Shown here in pieces: positions 15,276 through 25,251 of a stretch of 64,000 nucleotides of DNA. Below the pieces are notes generated by a model. It did not search any database. It was not told where the DNA came from and saw nothing but the letters and a program-made list of their open reading frames with translations. The translations under genes and the position numbers were made by a program. Origin of the DNA: Sulfurimicrobium lacus (lineage in GTDB: Bacteria > Pseudomonadota > Gammaproteobacteria > Burkholderiales > Sulfuricellaceae); the NCBI RefSeq assembly GCF_011764585.1, contig NZ_AP022853.1, positions 1,037,501 through 1,101,500 of the forward strand. The letters are read 5' to 3'. Every line of letters starts with the position of its first letter. The stretch's first letter is position 1.

Positions 15276-17132
15276 TTAATGAACAGAATGGCTGAAAAGC
15301 GAAGCACGCGTGCTGTCGGGATTCATTCTGAGCAGCTCTTCCATGTCGAGCACCAGGACCACCGAGCCATCTCCGGAAAGCGTGGCGCCGGCAATGCCCT
15401 TGGGCTTGATGTCGAGCAGGGGCTTGATGACGACGTCGTCACGCCCGACGAAGCCGTCGATCGCCAGGACGAAAGTGGTATCCGCGCTCTGCATCAAAAC
15501 ACCGAAGGCGGGCGCGTTGTTCTCCGGCCATCCGATCATGCTCGCCAGGGAACGCACCGGTAACACTTCCTCGCGCACCACCATGGTGGCGCGGCCCGAA
15601 ACCTGCTTCACGTCGCGTGGGTCGATCGGGGTGATTTCACGCACCATGGACAAAGGCACCGCGAAAGGCTGCTCGCCAACGCGCACCAGCAGCACCGGCA
15701 GAATGGCCAAGGTGAGCGGCAGGGAGATGGTGATGGTCGTGCCCAGGCCGACCGCGGAACTGATCTCGATGCGGCCATTGAGCTTGCCGATGTTGGTTTT
15801 TACCACGTCCATGCCGACGCCGCGTCCGGAGACGTCGGAAATCTGGTCCTTGGTGGAGAAACCCGGCAGGAAGATGAGCTGCAGGCTTTGCCGGTCATCC
15901 AGGGTGTTGGCTGTTTCCAGGTCGATCAGGCCTTTTTCGACCGCCTTGTGGCGGATCGTGTCCGGGCGCATGCCCCGTCCGTCGTCGGCAATTTCAATAA
16001 TGATGTGATCGCCAACCTGGGATGCGGACAAGCGCACGATGCTCTTCAGCGATTTGCCTGCGGCGGCGCGTTCTTCCGGGCTATCCACGCCGTGGTCGAC
16101 AGCGTTGCGGACCAGGTGGACCAATGGATCGTTGAGGTCTTCGATCATGGTCTTGTCGATTTCGGTGTCTTCTCCGGACAGCAGCAGTTCCACGTCCTTG
16201 CCGAGTTGCCGTGCCAGGTCGCGCGCCAGGCGCGGATACTTCTGGAACAGTCGGCCAATGGGCTGCATGCGGGTTTTCATTACTGCGTTCTGCAGGTCGC
16301 CCACCAGCAGGTCAAGCTGGCTCACGGCTTCATCCAGCGCCTTGAGCGTGCTGGCGTCCTGTTTCCCGGCAAGGATGTCGGCGCGCAGGCTGGTAAGACG
16401 GTTCTTGGTGAGGCCAATTTCGCCCGTGTAGGTCAGCACCTGATCGAGGCGTGTGGTATCGACGCGGATGGTGGTTTCCTTCGCCACCGCGACCTGTTGC
16501 TGTGCCGCTGCGGGCTTGGCGGGCGCGGCGACGGCGGGGTGCTGAATTTCCGGATGCGGTGCGGGTTGTGCCGCAGTAAGGGCTGTAGCCGGCGGTATGT
16601 GGTGGACGGCGGGCGGAGTCTCGCCAAGCAGGGAGTGATACATGCCGTCCCAGTCAGGCCCGTCGCCGCTGCTGGCTGGGGCTGCAGGTGCGGCCGAAGC
16701 GGCCTCTGGCTGTGTCGGGGCGGCGTGCAGGTTGTAATGCCCGCCAGCGATGACGGTATCCAGCGCGTCCAGCAATACTTTCTCGGCTGGAGGCGGTACC
16801 TGTGACTGGGAGAGCTGACCGAACATGTCCCGGACCACGCCAGTGGCAGCCATGATGACGTCCATGATGTCAGGGGTCAGGGTGAGTTCCGCGGTGCGCA
16901 GTTTGTCGAACAGGTTCTCGGTGCGGTGACACAATTCCACCAGTTCGTTGACATTGAGGAAGCCCGCGCCGCCCTTGATGGTGTGGAAACCGCGAAAAAT
17001 GTCGTTGAGCAGGGATTTGTCACCCGGCCGCTTTTCCAGTTCCACCAGCTTGTTGTCCACATCGGACAAGAGCTCCCCGGCTTCCGTGAGGAAATCCTGG
17101 AGCAGTTCTTCCATTCCGGCGAAGTGACTCAT
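15276..17132 (-). CDS. cheA: Chemotaxis histidine kinase CheA
   Basis: It encodes 618 residues. The P1 Hpt domain carries the phosphorylated H50 in FHTIKGGAGF. A Pro/Ala-rich linker (about 135-215) may hold a short P2. P3 dimerisation covers about 220-285, and the P4 ATPase has N343 in HLVRNAVDHG, DDGRGM at 383-388 and GRGVGMD at 436-442. The P5 CheW-like domain ends the protein (about 475-605). All key residues are present. CheA autophosphorylates and passes phosphate to CheY. No cheW, cheR or cheB is in this window; the two CheV could serve as couplers. Confidence 0.97.
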   Translation of the reverse strand: MSHFAGMEELLQDFLTEAGELLSDVDNKLVELEKRPGDKSLLNDIFRGFHTIKGGAGFLNVNELVELCHRTENLFDKLRTAELTLTPDIMDVIMAATGVVRDMFGQLSQSQVPPPAEKVLLDALDTVIAGGHYNLHAAPTQPEAASAAPAAPASSGDGPDWDGMYHSLLGETPPAVHHIPPATALTAAQPAPHPEIQHPAVAAPAKPAAAQQQVAVAKETTIRVDTTRLDQVLTYTGEIGLTKNRLTSLRADILAGKQDASTLKALDEAVSQLDLLVGDLQNAVMKTRMQPIGRLFQKYPRLARDLARQLGKDVELLLSGEDTEIDKTMIEDLNDPLVHLVRNAVDHGVDSPEERAAAGKSLKSIVRLSASQVGDHIIIEIADDGRGMRPDTIRHKAVEKGLIDLETANTLDDRQSLQLIFLPGFSTKDQISDVSGRGVGMDVVKTNIGKLNGRIEISSAVGLGTTITISLPLTLAILPVLLVRVGEQPFAVPLSMVREITPIDPRDVKQVSGRATMVVREEVLPVRSLASMIGWPENNAPAFGVLMQSADTTFVLAIDGFVGRDDVVIKPLLDIKPKGIAGATLSGDGSVVLVLDMEELLRMNPDSTRASLFSHSVH

Positions 17133-17174
17133 GGCTTCTCCCGTTCTTTTTGTCTATGGGTCCGAGTTGGAAAC

Positions 17175-17933
17175 TCAGAATCCCAGGCTGTCCAGCAGGT
17201 CGTCAACCTGCTTCTGGTTGGTAACGATGTCACTTCGGCCCGTGGCGTTGACGACCGGTCCGTTGAGCAAGCCCGTGTTGACCTCGTTACGCTTTTCCGG
17301 CGGGGTGGTTTCTATCAGCAGCTGTAGCAACTGTCTTTCCACCTGTTGCGCCAGATCGATCACTTTCTTGATCACCTGGCCGGTGAGGTCCTGAAAATCC
17401 TGTGCCATCATGATTTCCATCAACTGGGCATTGGTAGCCTTGGTATGGCTGGGTACTTCGCCAAGGTAGGCACGGGTTTCGGTCACCAATTGCTTGAACT
17501 CGTCCATGCTCAATTGCTTGGCGAACATGCGATCCCATTTCCCCGTCAGGCTGATGGCGCCTGCTTCCATTTTTTCCTGCAGCGGCTGCGCCACTTCTGT
17601 TGCGCTGAGGGCACGCTCCGCAGCCTTTTCAGTCATCGCGGCGATGTAGTTGAGGCGGTCCCGGGTGTCGGGAATGGCAGCTACTGCCGTTTCGATCGAT
17701 TTGTCATAACCCAGTTCGCGCAGCGTGTTGTGCAAATTGCGCGTCATATGCCCGAGGGAGGAGAACACGCTGCTGCCGCCTTCTTCCACCGTCGTGCTGG
17801 TCGTGGTCACGTCTGCTGATTCCGACGCCGCTTCAACAGCGGGCGCTGCAGCTTCCTTATTGGCCATTACGATACTGTCAAACAGTGCTTCCAGATCTTC
17901 GGAATCGCCCTGGTCCTGTGACGTGTTGCTCAC
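17175..17933 (-). CDS. cheZ: CheY-P phosphatase CheZ
   Basis: It encodes 252 residues, slightly longer than E. coli CheZ because of an acidic/Thr-rich N-terminus. The catalytic helix motif is intact (AQDFQDLTGQVIKKV, with the catalytic Gln), and the C-terminal CheY-binding tail DDLLDSLGF follows a flexible linker. The long helical hairpin in between carries the dimer. CheZ removes phosphate from CheY-P. It lies between cheY and cheA on the same strand. Confidence 0.95.
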   Translation of the reverse strand: MSNTSQDQGDSEDLEALFDSIVMANKEAAAPAVEAASESADVTTTSTTVEEGGSSVFSSLGHMTRNLHNTLRELGYDKSIETAVAAIPDTRDRLNYIAAMTEKAAERALSATEVAQPLQEKMEAGAISLTGKWDRMFAKQLSMDEFKQLVTETRAYLGEVPSHTKATNAQLMEIMMAQDFQDLTGQVIKKVIDLAQQVERQLLQLLIETTPPEKRNEVNTGLLNGPVVNATGRSDIVTNQKQVDDLLDSLGF

Positions 17934-18043
17934 TCGACACCTCCCCTTACTTGACTATGCTTAATTGATTTCGGCTGTGCTGTGCACTTAATCTGGCTAT
18001 GCCAGTGCGTCCGTACAGCGATGATGTGGGGCAATGAACCCGC

Positions 18044-18436
18044 TCACTTTGCGCCCATCTTTTCAAATACTTTATTGAGTTTCTCTTCAAGAGTGGCTGC
18101 CGTGAATGGCTTGACGACATATCCGCTGGCGCCGGCCTGGGCTGCTTCGATGATGTTTTCCTTCTTCGCTTCGGCGGTTACCATCAAAACCGGCAAATGC
18201 TTGAGTGCAGCGTCCGCACGAATTGCCTTGAGCAGTTCGAGGCCCGTCATGTTGGGCATGTTCCAGTCGCTTACCACGAACTCGAAATTGCCGCCTTTGA
18301 GCTTGCCGAGCGCGGCCACGCCGTCTTCGGCTTCATCCACGTTGGTGAAGCCAAGTTCCTTCAGCAGGTTGCGTACTATTCGTCGCATCGTGGAAAAGTC
18401 GTCCACGACCAGGAACTTCATATTCTTATCTGCCAT
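18044..18436 (-). CDS. cheY: Chemotaxis response regulator CheY
   Basis: It encodes 130 residues, a single receiver domain. D12 and D13 bind the metal, D57 (SDWNMPNM) is the phosphorylation site, T87 and K109 complete the active site. Spacing matches E. coli CheY exactly. CheY-P would bind the FliM N-terminus, which is well conserved in the fliM of this window. It is 107 bp upstream of cheZ. Confidence 0.97.
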   Translation of the reverse strand: MADKNMKFLVVDDFSTMRRIVRNLLKELGFTNVDEAEDGVAALGKLKGGNFEFVVSDWNMPNMTGLELLKAIRADAALKHLPVLMVTAEAKKENIIEAAQAGASGYVVKPFTAATLEEKLNKVFEKMGAK

Positions 18437-18474
18437 AGCTACTCCAGATTACAGGTGGTTCCACTACTTTGGTT

Positions 18475-19413
18475 TTATCTCATCAACAACGGACGTAGCG
18501 TTTCCGCCAATACCGTCGGGTCGAATTTTGCCACATACGCATCCACCCCTACCGCTTTGCCCATGCTGCGGTTGGCATCTGAAGACAGGGATGAATGCAT
18601 GACGACCGGAATCCCTTCGAAACGCCGGTCGGATTTGATTTTCTTGGTAAGCACGTAGCCATCCATTTCAGGCATTTCGGCATCGGTCAGAATCAGGCTG
18701 ACCAGGTTTTTTACCGGGATGCCGTCATGCTGGGCGCGCGCGGCAAGATTCTGCAGCTTTTCCCAGCCTTCCTGTCCGTTATTGGCCTGCTGATATGGAA
18801 CGCCCAGCTTGTCGAGGGTCATCATGATTTCCTTGCGGGCGATGGCAGAATCGTCCACGAAGAACAGACTTTGATCCGACGACATTTCCACCGGCACCAG
18901 TTCGGGGATCGGTTCCATGCCCAGCGCGTTGACCAGGATCTGTTCCACGTCGAGGATGGACACCAGGCGGCCATCGGGCAATTCGGTAATCGCGGTGATC
19001 AGCCCTTCGTTGCCGGCCAGCATGGCTTGTGGCGGTTTGATTTTTTCCCAGTCCACACGCACGATCCGATCTACGTCATGCACCAGAAAACCCTGGGTGT
19101 GTTTGCTGTATTCGGTGACGATCATGGTCTGGCCGGTGCCTTCCGGCACGTTGTCGAGCATCATGAAATCCGCCAGTGACAGGACCGGGATGATGTTGCC
19201 GCGCAACGATATCACCCCCAGCACCCCGCCCGGCATGTTCGGCGTCTTGGTGATGAAGGGGGTTTGCGATACCTCGCGCACCTTGAATACATTGATGCCG
19301 AAATATTCTCCTGTTCCCAGCGTGAACAGGAGAATTTCCATTTTGTTGGAGCCGGCCAGCTTGGTGCGGGCATCAACCGATTCGATCAGCGCGGCATGTG
19401 CTTGGGTCGTCAT
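18475..19413 (-). CDS. cheV: Chemotaxis coupling protein CheV (first copy)
   Basis: It encodes 312 residues. An N-terminal CheW-like domain (about 25-165: ILLFTLGTGEYFGINVFKVREV) is followed by a receiver domain (about 180-305) with the phosphorylation Asp in LILTDAEMPEMDGYVL. CheV couples receptors to CheA and its receiver may act in adaptation or as a phosphate sink. It is paired with a second CheV 19 bp upstream; the two share the same layout and many identical segments, consistent with an old tandem duplication. Confidence 0.95.
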   Translation of the reverse strand: MTTQAHAALIESVDARTKLAGSNKMEILLFTLGTGEYFGINVFKVREVSQTPFITKTPNMPGGVLGVISLRGNIIPVLSLADFMMLDNVPEGTGQTMIVTEYSKHTQGFLVHDVDRIVRVDWEKIKPPQAMLAGNEGLITAITELPDGRLVSILDVEQILVNALGMEPIPELVPVEMSSDQSLFFVDDSAIARKEIMMTLDKLGVPYQQANNGQEGWEKLQNLAARAQHDGIPVKNLVSLILTDAEMPEMDGYVLTKKIKSDRRFEGIPVVMHSSLSSDANRSMGKAVGVDAYVAKFDPTVLAETLRPLLMR

Positions 19414-19432
19414 GTTGTCGGTCCTGGGAAAG

Positions 19433-20377
19433 TCAACTCATTAAGCGGCGGGTAAGGATTTCGGACAGCTTGGCAGGTTCGAATTTGGAAACGTATTCGT
19501 CCACGCCAACGGAGCGGCCCAGTTCCTGATTGGACGCGCCGCTCAGGGACGAATGCATGATCACCGGTATGCCGGCGAAGCGGGGGTCGCTCTTGATGTT
19601 CTTGGTGAGGATGTAGCCATCCATTTCGGGCATTTCGACGTCGGTCAGCACCAGCTGGATGAAATTCTTCACCGGCAGCTTGGCGGCATCGGCGCGGGTG
19701 GCGATCTGTTGCAGCTCTTCCCACGCCTGCTTGCCGTTGGTGGCGCTACGGTAACGTATGTGCATGGCGTCCAGCGTGCGCTCGATCTGTTTGCGCGCCA
19801 CCGGCGAATCGTCGGTGAAGAAGATGGTGCGCTCTTCCTGCAGCGGAATCAGGCTGGAGAAAATGATTTCGTGCTGGTCGAAATGTGTGGTTTCGGCAAG
19901 GATCTTCTCCACGTCCATGAGCATGACCAGGCGCCCGTCTTCGAGTTTGGTGACGGCAGTCACCAGTCCGCCCATCTGGGCCATGAGCATGTCGGGCGGC
20001 ACCTTGATTTCGGACCAGTCGAGACGCAGGATGGTGTCCACGCTTTCCACCAGAAAGCCCTGGGTACGAGAGTTGTATTCGGTAACGATCATGATGTCAG
20101 GTTTGATGTCGGTCACGATCCCGGCATATTTGATCAGGTCCACCACCGGTACCAGTACGCCGCGCAGGCTGACCATGCCTTCCACGGTGGGGGGCATGTC
20201 CGGTGCCCGGGTGATTTCAGGCACGCGCATGACTTCACGTACCTTGAAAACATTGATGCCGAATGTTTCCTTGCGTCCGCTATTCTGGTCCGTTCCGAGG
20301 GTAAACAGCAGGATTTCCAGCTTGTTGGTGCCGGCCAGCTTGGTTCGGGCATCAATCCGTTTTAACAGTTCTGACAT
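19433..20377 (-). CDS. cheV: Chemotaxis coupling protein CheV (second copy)
   Basis: It encodes 314 residues with the same CheW-like plus receiver layout. Relative to the neighbour it carries a short insertion before FGINVFKVREVMRV (DQNSGRKET). The receiver Asp is in LVLTDVEMPEMDGYIL and the end is EPAKLSEILTRRLMS. It is the first gene of the leftward run cheV-cheV-cheY-cheZ-cheA-EAL/HDOD-hydrolase; the 439 bp gap upstream should hold the promoter. Confidence 0.95.
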   Translation of the reverse strand: MSELLKRIDARTKLAGTNKLEILLFTLGTDQNSGRKETFGINVFKVREVMRVPEITRAPDMPPTVEGMVSLRGVLVPVVDLIKYAGIVTDIKPDIMIVTEYNSRTQGFLVESVDTILRLDWSEIKVPPDMLMAQMGGLVTAVTKLEDGRLVMLMDVEKILAETTHFDQHEIIFSSLIPLQEERTIFFTDDSPVARKQIERTLDAMHIRYRSATNGKQAWEELQQIATRADAAKLPVKNFIQLVLTDVEMPEMDGYILTKNIKSDPRFAGIPVIMHSSLSGASNQELGRSVGVDEYVSKFEPAKLSEILTRRLMS

Positions 20378-20816
20378 CTTATTAAGGCTCCAGTGGGTTC
20401 CACTATTTGGAGGTTATCCAATATTCTCGTCGCTGCATTATACCTTGCGGCATGTTGACTGTATTTTCCCGATTATATGCCATATTTCTCAATTTCATCG
20501 CGCTTGCGAGCGTTTGTTTTAGTGGCATTCGTGGCGATTTCAGTTGGATAAGCGTTTTTTCTTTGCGGCAGGTTGACGCGATGGATCGTGCTGGATTTCT
20601 CATGACATTGTCCGTCGACGTCCGTTGTGTGCACGCTGTTTTTCTTTCTGGTTTAGTGGCGTGAATACCCCCGAATCGGGCAAGCGGCGGATGGGTGGTA
20701 TACCCATCTTCGGATTGTCGGATTACGAGTTTGAGGGAAGTTAAAGGCAAAAAAGGCTGCGGTCAAGCCTATTTGCAGGCATGCAATGAAGATGAGCCTG
20801 TTCGGCAGTCGCCTGT
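20378..20816. other. Gap between MCP gene and cheV operon
   Basis: This 439 bp stretch holds no convincing gene. The cheV-side half is AT-richer and contains TATAAT on the minus strand (near 20438-20443) without a good -35 partner. The MCP-side end carries a weak terminator (20749-20770). Short open frames on both strands lack ribosome-binding sites. Confidence 0.5.
20749..20770 (-). terminator. Possible terminator of the MCP gene
   Basis: On the minus strand AGGCT pairs with AGCCT around a 7 base loop and is followed by six T. The stem is only 5 bp, so the call is weak. It lies 47 bp after the MCP stop. Confidence 0.4.
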
Positions 20817-22469
20817 TCAGGCTTTGAAGCGTCCGACAATATGGTTCAGTTTGCCGGCAAGTTGTTCCAGGTGATGTGCGGCAGCCGATGTTTCCTTGCT
20901 TGCCAGGCTGTTGGTTTCAGCCATTTGTGCGATTTGTTCCACGTGCTGCGCAATTTCGTTGGCGACGGCGGTTTGTTCCCTGACCGATGAGGTGATGTTG
21001 TCCACGCCATTCGTAGCGCTGGACACCGAGCTGTTGGCTTCCGACAGCACCATTGCCACGTTTTCCAGAAAATCCTGGCTCGAGCGTAGCGCACCCTGAC
21101 CGCGCGCGATGGCGTTTTCGACACCCACCGACTGGGTGTTGAGCGTCTGCGTGACGGCATCGATCTGGCTTGCGGACTTGGCGGATTTCTCGGCCAGCTT
21201 CCTGACTTCGTCGGCCACCACGGCAAAGCCGCGGCCCTGCTCGCCGGCCCGTGCCGCCTCGATTGCGGCATTCAGGGCGAGCAGGTTGGTTTGGTCGGCG
21301 ATATCCCTGACTTGTCTGGTCATGCTGGTGATGGTGTTGGTGCTGTGCATGAATTCTGTCACCGCTCCGGAGATTTCTTCCACCGATGTTTCCACTTCGC
21401 TGATCTCGCCGATCAGTTCGGACAGGCTGAGATTGCCTTTTTGGGTTTCCGCCACGCTGGTCTGGGCCATGTGGCGCACTTCCTCGGCATTTTCCGCCAC
21501 CGAAGCCACGCTCACCGACATTTCCTGCACTGCGGCGGCCGTGCTGGCGGCCGCTTCGCTCTGTTGCAGGGAGCTCTGCGCGACGTTATTCGATGTGGCA
21601 GACAGCTGCGTCGATGCTTCAGCCAGCTGTTCCGCGCTGGCGTGCACATCGACAATAATGTCCTGGAAATTGCCGGCCAGTGCGTTGAAAGCTTGCGCGG
21701 CCTCGGCGATTTCGTCGCTGCCATAAACGGTCGCGCGCCTGGTCAGGTCATTGTCCTGTTGCATTGAGACCATGGTCGCGCGCAATTCGGATATGGAGCA
21801 GGTGATTCCCCTGATAATGAAAAAAGCGACCAGCAGCGCGAGCAGGACGCTGCCTGCAATGCCGGCGACAGTCAGGTTGCGGATGAGCGTATAGCGCTGT
21901 TTTGCGCGCTCGTTTCCGTCTTTTGCGGCATCGACCATCAGTTGGAATAATTCGTTGCGTGTGCCGTTGGCTGCTTCGAACGTGGGGTTGATGGCTTGCA
22001 GGGTCAGGCGTGTCGCATCGTCGAATTTGCCTGCCAGAATGGCGTCGCGCGTCGGGATGAATCCGGTATCCAGGAGTGTTTTGCGTTGTTCGGCATATTT
22101 GTCGGCCAGTTGCGCGGTTTTTCCGTCCCACTGTTTGGCGCGGAACTGCTGCCACAGCTGGTCGATCTCTTGGGCATTCTGCGCCAGCTTGTCGGTGTGC
22201 TTGGTAACAGGGTGGTTATGCAGGCTGCTGTTGGGGTTGCTGGGGTCATGCTGCAGCGCAAGCAGAAGCTGGATGCGGTTGTCGACCATGCGTTGGCCTA
22301 TCTTTACCAGTTGTATGGTCGGTTCCATTTCGTTTTGGTATGAGTCCGACAGCGAGTCCTGGAACATGCTGACGACGAACATGCCTGTCGATCCGCTGCC
22401 GATCAAAATGAGCGACATAACGCAGGAGAGGAAAATAAGGCGGGTGCGTATGGTGAAACGGCTGAGCAT
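20817..22469 (-). CDS. Methyl-accepting chemotaxis protein
   Basis: It encodes 550 residues. Membrane segments are at about 10-32 and 203-225. Between them is a periplasmic four-helix-bundle sensor (about 33-195: [13 protein letters not shown]). HAMP follows (to about 275), then the signalling domain with the conserved tip [20 protein letters not shown] and [12 protein letters not shown]. It has no C-terminal pentapeptide for CheR/CheB docking; it ends NHIVGRFKA. The ligand cannot be predicted. It lies upstream of the che genes but is separated from them by 439 bp. Confidence 0.95.
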   Translation of the reverse strand: MLSRFTIRTRLIFLSCVMSLILIGSGSTGMFVVSMFQDSLSDSYQNEMEPTIQLVKIGQRMVDNRIQLLLALQHDPSNPNSSLHNHPVTKHTDKLAQNAQEIDQLWQQFRAKQWDGKTAQLADKYAEQRKTLLDTGFIPTRDAILAGKFDDATRLTLQAINPTFEAANGTRNELFQLMVDAAKDGNERAKQRYTLIRNLTVAGIAGSVLLALLVAFFIIRGITCSISELRATMVSMQQDNDLTRRATVYGSDEIAEAAQAFNALAGNFQDIIVDVHASAEQLAEASTQLSATSNNVAQSSLQQSEAAASTAAAVQEMSVSVASVAENAEEVRHMAQTSVAETQKGNLSLSELIGEISEVETSVEEISGAVTEFMHSTNTITSMTRQVRDIADQTNLLALNAAIEAARAGEQGRGFAVVADEVRKLAEKSAKSASQIDAVTQTLNTQSVGVENAIARGQGALRSSQDFLENVAMVLSEANSSVSSATNGVDNITSSVREQTAVANEIAQHVEQIAQMAETNSLASKETSAAAHHLEQLAGKLNHIVGRFKA

Positions 22470-22608
22470 GGTCTGGAGAGTCCCGAAATAATGATGCGTT
22501 CTTTGGTATGCACTTCTCGAAGGTAAGGGTATGCCTGAGGCAATTGTAGTGGAATCCCCGATGGCTTGGAATGGGTTAGCTTATGAATAGGGAAGTATCC
22601 TTCCGATA

Positions 22609-22614
22609 TATAAT
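22609..22614 (+). promoter_or_regulatory. Candidate -10 element upstream of flrB
   Basis: TATAAT occurs 30 bases before the TTG start of flrB. No good TTGACA-like partner is found 16-18 bases upstream, so this is only a weak candidate for the promoter of the flrBC regulators. Confidence 0.25.
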
Positions 22615-22643
22615 GAAACAATTAAACGATCCGGGATTCAGCC

Positions 22644-23834
22644 TTGTCCGAAGCCGTAAAGTCCGTCAGTCCTCAGGAGTTGGAACAGGCCTTCAGCCTT
22701 TTTAACGAGGCATCGGCGCAACTCACTGGCGCATATCAGGAACTGCAGGGTCAGGTGGAGCATCTGACCGGCGAACTGGCGGTGGCCAACGGCGAATTAC
22801 GCCGCCAGTATCTTGAGAAGGAGGCGCTATCGCAGCGCCTGGCGATGCTATTGGCGGCATTGCCTGCGGGTGTGGTGGTCGTGGATGGCGCGGGCGAGAT
22901 CCGCGAAGCGAATGCAGCGGCCGGCCGCATGCTGGGGGATGGCCTGCTGGGCCGGCAGTGGAGCGAGGTTGTTGCTCGCAGCCTGCGTCAGACAGCAACT
23001 TCTCACGAATGGGAAATGACGGCGGCGGACGAATCGCTGTGCCGGCTGAATATCTCCGTTAGCCAACTGGAAGGGGGGGGCGGCCAGATCGTTCTGCTGC
23101 ACGACGTGACCGAGGCCTATCAGATGGAGCAGGCCCTGCAGCGCCATCAGCGTTTGTCCGCGATGGGGGAAATGGCGGCCGGACTGGCGCACCAGTTGCG
23201 TACGCCGCTGGCGACAGCGCTGCTTTATGTCGCAAACCTGGCCAAGCCCGGATTGGCGGAGCCGGAGCGCATCCGCTTTTCCGAAAAAGCCTTGGCGCGC
23301 CTGCGCCATCTGGAGCAGCTGATCCAGGATATGCTGTCGTTCGTCAGGGGGCAGGGCGGCGAGCGCGAAGCGGTTGCGGTGGCCGATCTGCTGGGCGAGC
23401 TGCGCCAGATCATCGAGCCGCAGATGGCTCAGCGGGAGGTGTGTCTGGGCGTGGAAGACCTTAGCGAAGGCTGCGTTTTGCGCGGCGATCGCAAGGCGCT
23501 GGTTGGTGCCGTGGTGAATTTGCTGGAGAATGCGTTGCTGGCCAGCAGCGCCGGTGGAGAAGTGGTGTTGCGGGCGGAAGCGACGGCTAAAGGCTGGCTG
23601 GCACTGACGGTGCGCGATAACGGGCGAGGCTTCGATGCGGCGCTGGGAGACAGGCTGTTCGAGCCGTTTTTTACGACGCGCATCGAAGGTACCGGGCTCG
23701 GTCTGGCTATCGTGCGCAGCGTGGCCGAGGCGCACGGCGGTACGGTAGAGGCGCATTCCGTGCCGGGAGAGGGGAGCGAGTTCGTGTTGCGTCTGCCGAC
23801 ATGCGTTCCGGATATTGAGTTCCAAGGTTCATAA
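22644..23834 (+). CDS. flrB: Flagellar sensor kinase, FlrB/FleS type
   Basis: It encodes 396 residues from TTG 22644; no ATG is available before conserved sequence, and the ribosome-binding site is weak. An N-terminal coiled coil (about 10-70) is followed by a PAS domain (about 72-160), HisKA with the phospho-His in MAAGLAHQLRTPLA, and a HATPase domain with GTGLGLAIVRSVAEAHGG. No membrane segment is seen, so it is cytosolic as in FleS/FlrB. It partners the sigma-54 activator that starts at its stop codon. Confidence 0.9.
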   Translation: MSEAVKSVSPQELEQAFSLFNEASAQLTGAYQELQGQVEHLTGELAVANGELRRQYLEKEALSQRLAMLLAALPAGVVVVDGAGEIREANAAAGRMLGDGLLGRQWSEVVARSLRQTATSHEWEMTAADESLCRLNISVSQLEGGGGQIVLLHDVTEAYQMEQALQRHQRLSAMGEMAAGLAHQLRTPLATALLYVANLAKPGLAEPERIRFSEKALARLRHLEQLIQDMLSFVRGQGGEREAVAVADLLGELRQIIEPQMAQREVCLGVEDLSEGCVLRGDRKALVGAVVNLLENALLASSAGGEVVLRAEATAKGWLALTVRDNGRGFDAALGDRLFEPFFTTRIEGTGLGLAIVRSVAEAHGGTVEAHSVPGEGSEFVLRLPTCVPDIEFQGS

Positions 23835-25196
23835 GTGAAAACCCTGCCGATTTTAATTGTTGAAGACGACCGCGACCTGCGCGAGGCGCTGTGCGACACG
23901 CTAGCGCTGTCCGGCTACGAGGTCATCGGTGTGGCCGATGGACATGCGGCGCTGACCGAGTTGGAGCGTCGCACGGTGGGGCTGGTGGTAACGGATGTGC
24001 AGATGCAGCCGATGGACGGCCACACCCTGCTGCGCGAAATCAAGTCCGCATACCCCTATTTGCCGGTTTTGCTGATGACCGCCTATGGCGTGATCGACAA
24101 GGCGGTGGAGGCGATGCGTGCCGGCGCATGCAATTACATCACCAAGCCGTTCGAGCCTGACAAGTTGCTGGCCGAGGTGACGCGTTACATGCTGCCTGCG
24201 CCCGCAGAAGAGGCAGGAGAAGCGATTGCCGAGGATTCGCGCTCCCGTGAGCTATTTTCCCTGGCGCAGCGGGTGGCCGGCACGGTTGCCACCGTGATGA
24301 TTACCGGCGAAAGCGGCACTGGCAAGGAAGTGGTGGCGCGCTATATCCATCGCCACTCGCCACGTGCGGGCGGGCCGTTCGTGGCGATCAATTGCGCCGC
24401 CATTCCGGAAAATCTGCTCGAGTCGACGCTGTTCGGTCATGAGAAAGGCGCTTTTACCGGTGCGCAGCAGAGTCAGCCGGGCAAATTCGAACAGGCGCAG
24501 GGCGGTACTTTATTGCTGGACGAAGTGTCGGAGATGCCGCTGGCGCTGCAAGCAAAACTGCTGCGCGTGTTGCAGGAACGCGAGGTGGAGCGGGTCGGCG
24601 GGCGCAAGAGCATTGCGCTCGACGTCCGCGTGCTGGCCACGTCCAACCGCGATCTCGAGGCCGAGGTGAAGCGTGGCGGGTTCCGCGAGGATCTGTATTA
24701 CCGGCTCAACGTGTTTCCGCTCGTGATGCCTGCCCTGCGCGAGCGCAAGGAAGACATCGTGCCGCTGGCGCGGCAATTCATCGGCCGGTTCGCCGCCAGC
24801 TTCGGACGCAGCGGTATTTCCCTGTCCGATGACGCGGTAAGGCAATTGACGCAATATGGCTGGCCGGGTAACATCAGGGAGCTTGAGAACGTCATACAGC
24901 GCGCCTTGATATTGGCGCCGGGCGATACGATAGAGGTTCCTCATCTGCACTTGCCGCAGACGGCAGTGGCTGAACAGAGCCAGGCGGGGAAGATGTTGAA
25001 GGCAGGGGCGGCGGATAGCCGGCCGCTGGACATGAAGTCGCTGGAGCGGGCTCATATTCTGGAGGCGCTGGAGGCGGTGAACGGTTCGCGCAAGCTGGCG
25101 GCACAACGTTTGGGAATGAGCGAGCGCACCTTGCGTTACAAGATGCAGCAGTACCGGGAAGAAGGCACTGTTTCTGGGCAGTTGAAGGATGATTAA
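23835..25196 (+). CDS. flrC: Sigma-54-dependent flagellar regulator, FlrC/FleR type
   Basis: It encodes 453 residues from GTG 23835, directly after the flrB stop. A receiver domain (1-120) has D in VVTDVQMQPMDG. The AAA+ domain (about 135-375) has Walker A GESGTGKE, the sigma-54 contact loop GAFTGA and Walker B GTLLLDEVSEMPL. A Fis-type helix-turn-helix ends the protein (LAAQRLGMSERTLRYKMQQY). It would activate middle flagellar genes at RpoN promoters, probably including the fliE block that follows 55 bp downstream, although I see no clear -24/-12 site there. Confidence 0.95.
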   Translation: MKTLPILIVEDDRDLREALCDTLALSGYEVIGVADGHAALTELERRTVGLVVTDVQMQPMDGHTLLREIKSAYPYLPVLLMTAYGVIDKAVEAMRAGACNYITKPFEPDKLLAEVTRYMLPAPAEEAGEAIAEDSRSRELFSLAQRVAGTVATVMITGESGTGKEVVARYIHRHSPRAGGPFVAINCAAIPENLLESTLFGHEKGAFTGAQQSQPGKFEQAQGGTLLLDEVSEMPLALQAKLLRVLQEREVERVGGRKSIALDVRVLATSNRDLEAEVKRGGFREDLYYRLNVFPLVMPALRERKEDIVPLARQFIGRFAASFGRSGISLSDDAVRQLTQYGWPGNIRELENVIQRALILAPGDTIEVPHLHLPQTAVAEQSQAGKMLKAGAADSRPLDMKSLERAHILEALEAVNGSRKLAAQRLGMSERTLRYKMQQYREEGTVSGQLKDD

Positions 25197-25251
25197 GGTA
25201 TGGTTTTTGCTTCAATTTTGCGCATAAACTGATGCCGGAGAGATTTTAGAC

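Noticed and set aside
20407-20664. 85-codon open frame between cheV and MCP genes
   Set aside because: No ribosome-binding site, no conserved features, and it overlaps the expected promoter region of the cheV operon.
25197-25251. Sigma-54 promoter before fliE
   Set aside because: FlrC-type control would predict one, but no GG-N10-GC pair with flanking consensus was found.
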